The notes under the pieces were generated by a model. The model worked only from the letters and a program-made list of their open reading frames with translations, did no database searches and was not told where the DNA came from. A stretch of DNA of 5,273 bases, taken from Candidatus Woesearchaeota archaeon. GTDB lineage: Archaea > Nanobdellota > Nanobdellia > Woesearchaeales > UBA12501. Each line of letters starts with the position of its first letter. The stretch's first letter is position 1. Location: NCBI GenBank assembly GCA_026394915.1, contig JAPLZS010000055.1, positions 1 to 5,273 on the forward strand, in the 5' to 3' direction. Position numbers and translations under genes: made by a program. This document shows, in pieces, positions 4,913-5,273 of this stretch.

Positions 4913-5273
4913 TGTTTCACCTGTTTATCATGTTGCGGACCATTTAATTCATTTAATCTAGATTGAGACTTATTCTCTTGCGCCTCCTGCGACCTTATAT
5001 CAAGATACATATTTATTATGTCAAAACAGGTTATTGCAGGAGACTGTCTCAAATCCGCCAGAAATCCTTTCCTTTCCTCGCATCTCCTTGCAATTTCGTC
5101 AACAGGGAACTCAACATGCAACCCTATTGCAGCTGAATCCTTGACAAGAGAATCGAGATGATCCGCATCTTTTATGCCATAACAGGTTATATTTCCACTG
5201 CTGCATGGATTCTCAGGAGCTAGGACAGCATAAATTCCTCCCTTATCACAACCCACATCAGCAACTGTATATT
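4900..5273 (-). CDS. Probable class I SAM-dependent methyltransferase-like protein, C-terminal part (runs off right edge)
   Basis: The frame is open from the right edge to TAA 4900-4902, giving 123 residues; the N-terminus lies outside the window. The visible start, TVADVGCDKGG (residues 2-12), resembles motif I of Rossmann-fold methyltransferases (VLDVGCGTGG), though the central Gly is Asp9. NITCYGIKDAD (27-37) fits the second strand ending in an acidic ribose-binding residue. GLHVEF (50-55) fits the third strand, and ITCFDIINMYLDI (80-92) could be motif IV. After this, where the fold would normally continue for several more strands, the chain becomes a polar, Gln/Asn/Lys-rich tail (93-123). 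The substrate is unknown. The protein may be a short or degenerate family member, or another Rossmann-like protein. It overlaps apt by 13 nt on the same strand. A GTG at 5256 could be mistaken for a start but lies inside motif I. Confidence 0.5.
   Translation of the reverse strand, partial: YTVADVGCDKGGIYAVLAPENPCSSGNITCYGIKDADHLDSLVKDSAAIGLHVEFPVDEIARRCEERKGFLADLRQSPAITCFDIINMYLDIRSQEAQENKSQSRLNELNGPQHDKQVKQCMK
4918..4922 (-). promoter_or_regulatory. Shine-Dalgarno sequence of apt
   Basis: The minus strand reads AGGTG, five bases, then ATG 4912. A second ATG four bases later (4908) lies in the upstream gene's frame as its penultimate codon. The site lies within the upstream coding sequence, consistent with coupled translation. 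Confidence 0.6.

Noticed and set aside
4598..4966. Plus-strand 122-residue frame opposite apt
   Set aside because: Antisense to the well-supported apt and the upstream gene; composition shows no independent coding signal and there is no promoter.
5254..5256. GTG as start of the right-edge gene
   Set aside because: The frame stays open to the edge and the GTG falls within a methyltransferase-like motif I, so the true start is probably outside the window.
1..5273. CRISPR arrays, tRNA or rRNA genes, insertion sequences
   Set aside because: I looked for regular short repeats, cloverleaf-like segments, transposase motifs and terminal inverted repeats and saw none. The only repeat is the regulator duplication.

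Overview
The window looks archaeal. Two genes are preceded by textbook archaeal core promoters: an A-rich BRE directly in front of TTTAAATA, 30 nt ahead of the ATG, with no room for a leader. No bacterial -35/-10 pair is needed to explain any gene. The two genes encode TrmB-like winged-helix regulators, a family typical of archaea. Base composition is moderate to AT-leaning (by eye), and AGA/AGG arginine and ATA isoleucine codons are common. A DPANN-type lineage (for example Woesearchaeota or Pacearchaeota) would fit the combination of TrmB paralogues with a bacterial-type (class I) GAPDH. That placement is inference only.

Layout. Positions 1-2114 hold a minus-strand cluster read right to left: an unrecognised 235-aa acidic protein (2114-1407), a class I glyceraldehyde-3-phosphate dehydrogenase (1356-301), and the first 90 residues of another unrecognised protein (270 to the left edge). 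The gaps are 50 and 30 bp and each gene has its own Shine-Dalgarno sequence, so they are probably one operon. Positions 2115-2328 are a divergent regulatory region. Positions 2329-4357 hold two tandem plus-strand regulator genes, about 54% identical in protein and colinear without gaps. Each has its own copy of nearly the same promoter, at a constant offset of 1117 bp. Positions 4382-5273 return to the minus strand: the 3' part of a probable SAM-dependent methyltransferase-like gene runs in from the right edge and overlaps adenine phosphoribosyltransferase (apt) by 13 nt.

How the genes may work together. TrmB-family proteins usually sense sugars or sugar-derived metabolites and control glycolytic, gluconeogenic and transport genes. 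A TrmB-like gene divergent from a GAPDH operon suggests that one or both regulators control that operon, themselves or each other. The most distinctive feature is the duplicated regulator unit. Its promoter copies share a perfect 24-bp core, a CCATAAC heptamer between TATA box and start, and an A-tract/CGGT element upstream. In the first copy this element is part of a perfect inverted repeat. Regulators appear to be made from leaderless mRNAs, while the metabolic genes use Shine-Dalgarno sequences. The apt/methyltransferase-like pair is a separate, convergent transcription unit with no evident functional link to the regulators.
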